From positions 41,083 to 105,082 of the forward strand of contig JBJLFR010000004.1 of NCBI GenBank assembly GCA_045565285.1: DNA of 64,000 nt, given 5' to 3'. The notes below the pieces were generated by a model. It had not been told where the DNA came from and did not search any database. It saw only the letters and a program-made list of their open reading frames with translations. This stretch comes from CACIIZ01 sp045565285. Its GTDB lineage: Bacteria > Pseudomonadota > Alphaproteobacteria > Rhodobacterales > Rhodobacteraceae. Position 1 is the first letter of the stretch, and each line of letters starts with the position of its first letter. The position numbers and the translations under genes are program-made. Shown piece after piece: positions 62,842 through 64,000 of the stretch.

Positions 62842-62883
62842 AAAAAAAATAAGTCCGATTACTTTGGAAGGAAATCGGACTTA
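62842..62883 (-). terminator. Rho-independent terminator of the sRNA candidate
   Basis: TAAGTCCGATT (62850-62860) and AATCGGACTTA (62873-62883) form an 11-bp stem with a 12-nt loop. On the minus strand eight T follow immediately. On the + strand no T-run follows, so the orientation is clear. Confidence 0.8.
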
Positions 62884-62924
62884 AAAGAATGTCGAGATAA
62901 TGAAAGGGAGGAATTATCTCGACT
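62842..62924 (-). ncRNA. Candidate anti-Shine-Dalgarno small RNA with two stem-loops (cuckoo/CcsR-like)
   Basis: Read on the minus strand, a TATAAT (62930-62925) is followed by stem-loop 1. Its 11-bp stem (62913-62923 with 62891-62901) encloses the loop TCCTCCCTTTC. After 8 nt comes stem-loop 2: an 11-bp stem (62873-62883 with 62850-62860) around TCCTTCCAAAGT, followed directly by eight T (62849-62842). The second hairpin is therefore a textbook terminator. Both loops expose CCUCC-like anti-Shine-Dalgarno motifs. This arrangement is known from the alphaproteobacterial cuckoo RNAs (CcsR of Rhodobacter), which carry CCUCCUCCC in two hairpin loops. The TATAAT is close to the first stem, so the exact 5' end is uncertain. 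Homology is inference from structure and loop sequence. Confidence 0.6.
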
Positions 62925-63147
62925 ATTATATTGGAGAAAGAATTTTTATTTTTTCGTCAAAACTACTTAACGATTACTCTGTTATATACACTAATAAGAA
63001 GATCGGAATTTCCTTAAAAAAACTACCTTACGTAAGTTGGAAATTTTGATTAATATTGAGTCAAAAATAATTTTTAATGTTCAAAAAATAATATTTTGTT
63101 AATCTGATAGATTGAAAAAAATTATCGTGGGTTTCAGGAGATAGTTA

Positions 63148-63432
63148 TTGAGTAGAAATATCATAAAAGTTCTAGACAAAGGGTTTTCCGATATTTCTGC
63201 TGGAGACAAAATGCTTATCTCTTCTCCAGAGAAAATTGCAGATTTTATTTATGCAATACCGAAGGGTTCTTTTTTTACCATCAAAGAACTAAGGAGAGGT
63301 CTAGCACTAAAGGCAGGAGCAGATAAGACATGTCCAGTAACAACTGGGATATTTCTGAGAATGGCGATAGAACAGAATAAAGATGATGTTAATTTCCCTT
63401 ACTGGAGAGTTGTTGAGGGGATACCAAACTAA
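63148..63432 (+). CDS. MGMT DNA-binding-fold-like small protein, probably C-terminally truncated
   Basis: This 94-residue protein starts with TTG 63148, 7 nt after CAGGAGA. It contains KMLISSPEKIADFIYAIPKGSFFTIKELRRGLALKAGADKTCPVTTGIFLRM and PYWRVVEG (quoted in parts). This looks like the family of small proteins related to the DNA-binding fold of O6-methylguanine-DNA methyltransferases ('AIP.G...t...lR..LA...gad..CP.TTGIF.R'). Members I recall continue some 15-20 residues past WRVV with a '..KFPGG' tail. Here a stop follows EGIPN, so the end may be lost. No methyl-acceptor PCHRV is present. Confidence 0.6.
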   Translation: MSRNIIKVLDKGFSDISAGDKMLISSPEKIADFIYAIPKGSFFTIKELRRGLALKAGADKTCPVTTGIFLRMAIEQNKDDVNFPYWRVVEGIPN

Positions 63433-63650
63433 GAAAAACCCACACTACTTTTAAAATCGTTCACTGTGGTAATTTATTAATTTTATCATGAGTTTCATAC
63501 CTTGCAGAGTGATAGGTTAAACTTTTTTGTAAGTTTGCCTTTCTTTTAGAATAATTGAAAATTGTTTGAGTATTTGTAGTTGGTAAACTAAAAATTAAGA
63601 TATTATAATTTAATGAAAAAACTATAATCAATCATTTTAATATTTGAAAT

Positions 63651-64000
63651 ATGAGTAATTTAGAAAAGAAAACAGTAAGAAAAGTTTCTGATTTTCTTAA
63701 GAATATCTGTCATACTGAAATGGTGATTGAATTATCTGAAACTGCAAGAACAGCGCAAGATGCTGCAAATGCTCTACAAGTTCCTGTGGGTGCAATTGTT
63801 AAGTCTCTATTGTTTATTATTAATAATGATAACAAAGAAATCCCAGTCGTTACCTTAATAGCAGGTGATAAGAAATGTAGAATAGAATTAATATCTAAAG
63901 TTTTAGGTGTTAGTGGAACTGTAAGAAGACCTAATGCTGAAGAAGTAAAAAAAATTACTGGATATTCCATTGGGGGAGTTTCTCCTATTGGATTATCCAA
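63651..64000 (+). CDS. YbaK/ProX-family aminoacyl-tRNA deacylase (3' end outside window)
   Basis: The frame opens at ATG 63651 and runs off the window after 116 codons. It shows the YbaK/ProX fold: ETARTAQDAANALQVPVGAIVKSLLFI (conserved 'vaT...AA..LG...gqivKtLlf', with the catalytic Lys), VTLIAGDKKCRIELISKVLG, RRPNAEEVKKITGYSIGGVSPIG (quoted in parts). Family members hydrolyse mischarged tRNAs such as Cys-tRNA(Pro) or Ala-tRNA(Pro). The exact specificity cannot be assigned from this part. Confidence 0.88.
   Translation, partial: MSNLEKKTVRKVSDFLKNICHTEMVIELSETARTAQDAANALQVPVGAIVKSLLFIINNDNKEIPVVTLIAGDKKCRIELISKVLGVSGTVRRPNAEEVKKITGYSIGGVSPIGLS

Larger units (their letters stand above)
62593..63147. 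other. 555 bp non-coding region containing an sRNA candidate
   Basis: No protein frame is credible here. Contents are an inverted repeat TCCTATGT (62618 area) / ACATAGGA (62670 area), the two-hairpin sRNA candidate at 62842-62924, and a perfect 10-bp palindrome CTTACGTAAG (63027-63036) that could be a regulator site. AATTTCC/GGAAATT (63007-63013, 63039-63045) flank the palindrome asymmetrically. Confidence 0.6.

Noticed and set aside
1..64000. tRNA, rRNA, CRISPR array or intact transposon
   Set aside because: Reading the intergenic regions showed no T-loop GTTCRANYC stem context, no rRNA-like blocks, no regularly spaced repeats and no transposase with terminal repeats.

Overview
This 64 kb window is AT-rich (roughly 30% G+C by eye), densely coding chromosomal DNA. 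The protein families, the ftsK-lolA-xthA order, the alphaproteobacterial type of RibA, and the phoR-pstSCAB-phoU-phoB arrangement all suggest a marine, genome-streamlined alphaproteobacterium. HIMB59 or AEGEAN-169 type lineages would fit, but that placement is inference. I found no rRNA, tRNA, CRISPR array, prophage or intact insertion sequence.

Layout. 1-15.2 kb is housekeeping: a partial UbiH-type hydroxylase, an amidase, FtsK, LolA, an enoyl-CoA hydratase, XthA, a winged-helix regulator with a degenerate receiver, RibA, YggS, a MatB-like acyl-CoA synthetase, Dtd, a DMT exporter, kynureninase and AroQ. 15.2-21.6 kb is a minus-strand branched-chain amino acid type ABC importer with two different binding proteins. 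21.7-24.8 kb is glpK-glpD. 24.9-27.9 kb holds a Gfo/Idh dehydrogenase, a TerC protein, a Rieske ferredoxin and a DMT exporter. 28-36.5 kb is an amino acid catabolic island built around DgcN-DgcA (D-glutamate N-acetyltransferase and N-acetyl-D-glutamate racemase), with two FAD amine or amino acid oxidases and three PLP aminotransferase-fold enzymes. 37.5-42 kb has a histidine phosphatase, a structured 460 bp intergenic region, coaX, coaBC, a B12-binding AerR-like protein and a GST.

43-53 kb is a phosphate/arsenate block: an ArsJ-associated GAPDH and ArsJ, followed by phoR-pstSCAB-phoU-phoB. Candidate Pho boxes lie before gap-arsJ, pstS and, further on, phnC. The model is that under phosphate starvation PhoB raises Pst and phosphonate import, and also raises the GAPDH/ArsJ pair that removes arsenate entering through Pst. 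53-56 kb carries a PHP phosphoesterase, ChrA, a dual-specificity phosphatase and a decayed gene end. 56.8-60.8 kb is phnCDE1E2, whose base and codon use are clearly richer in G+C than its surroundings, suggesting transfer.

60.8-63.6 kb is gene-poor. It holds an ars-operon type aquaporin flanked by diverged direct repeats, a DUF2905 protein and several strong hairpins. The most notable item is a compact minus-strand small-RNA candidate at about 62842-62924. It has two stem-loops exposing UCCUCCC and UCCUUCC (anti-Shine-Dalgarno) loops and ends in a U8 terminator, resembling the alphaproteobacterial cuckoo/CcsR sRNAs. The window ends inside a YbaK/ProX-type aminoacyl-tRNA deacylase.
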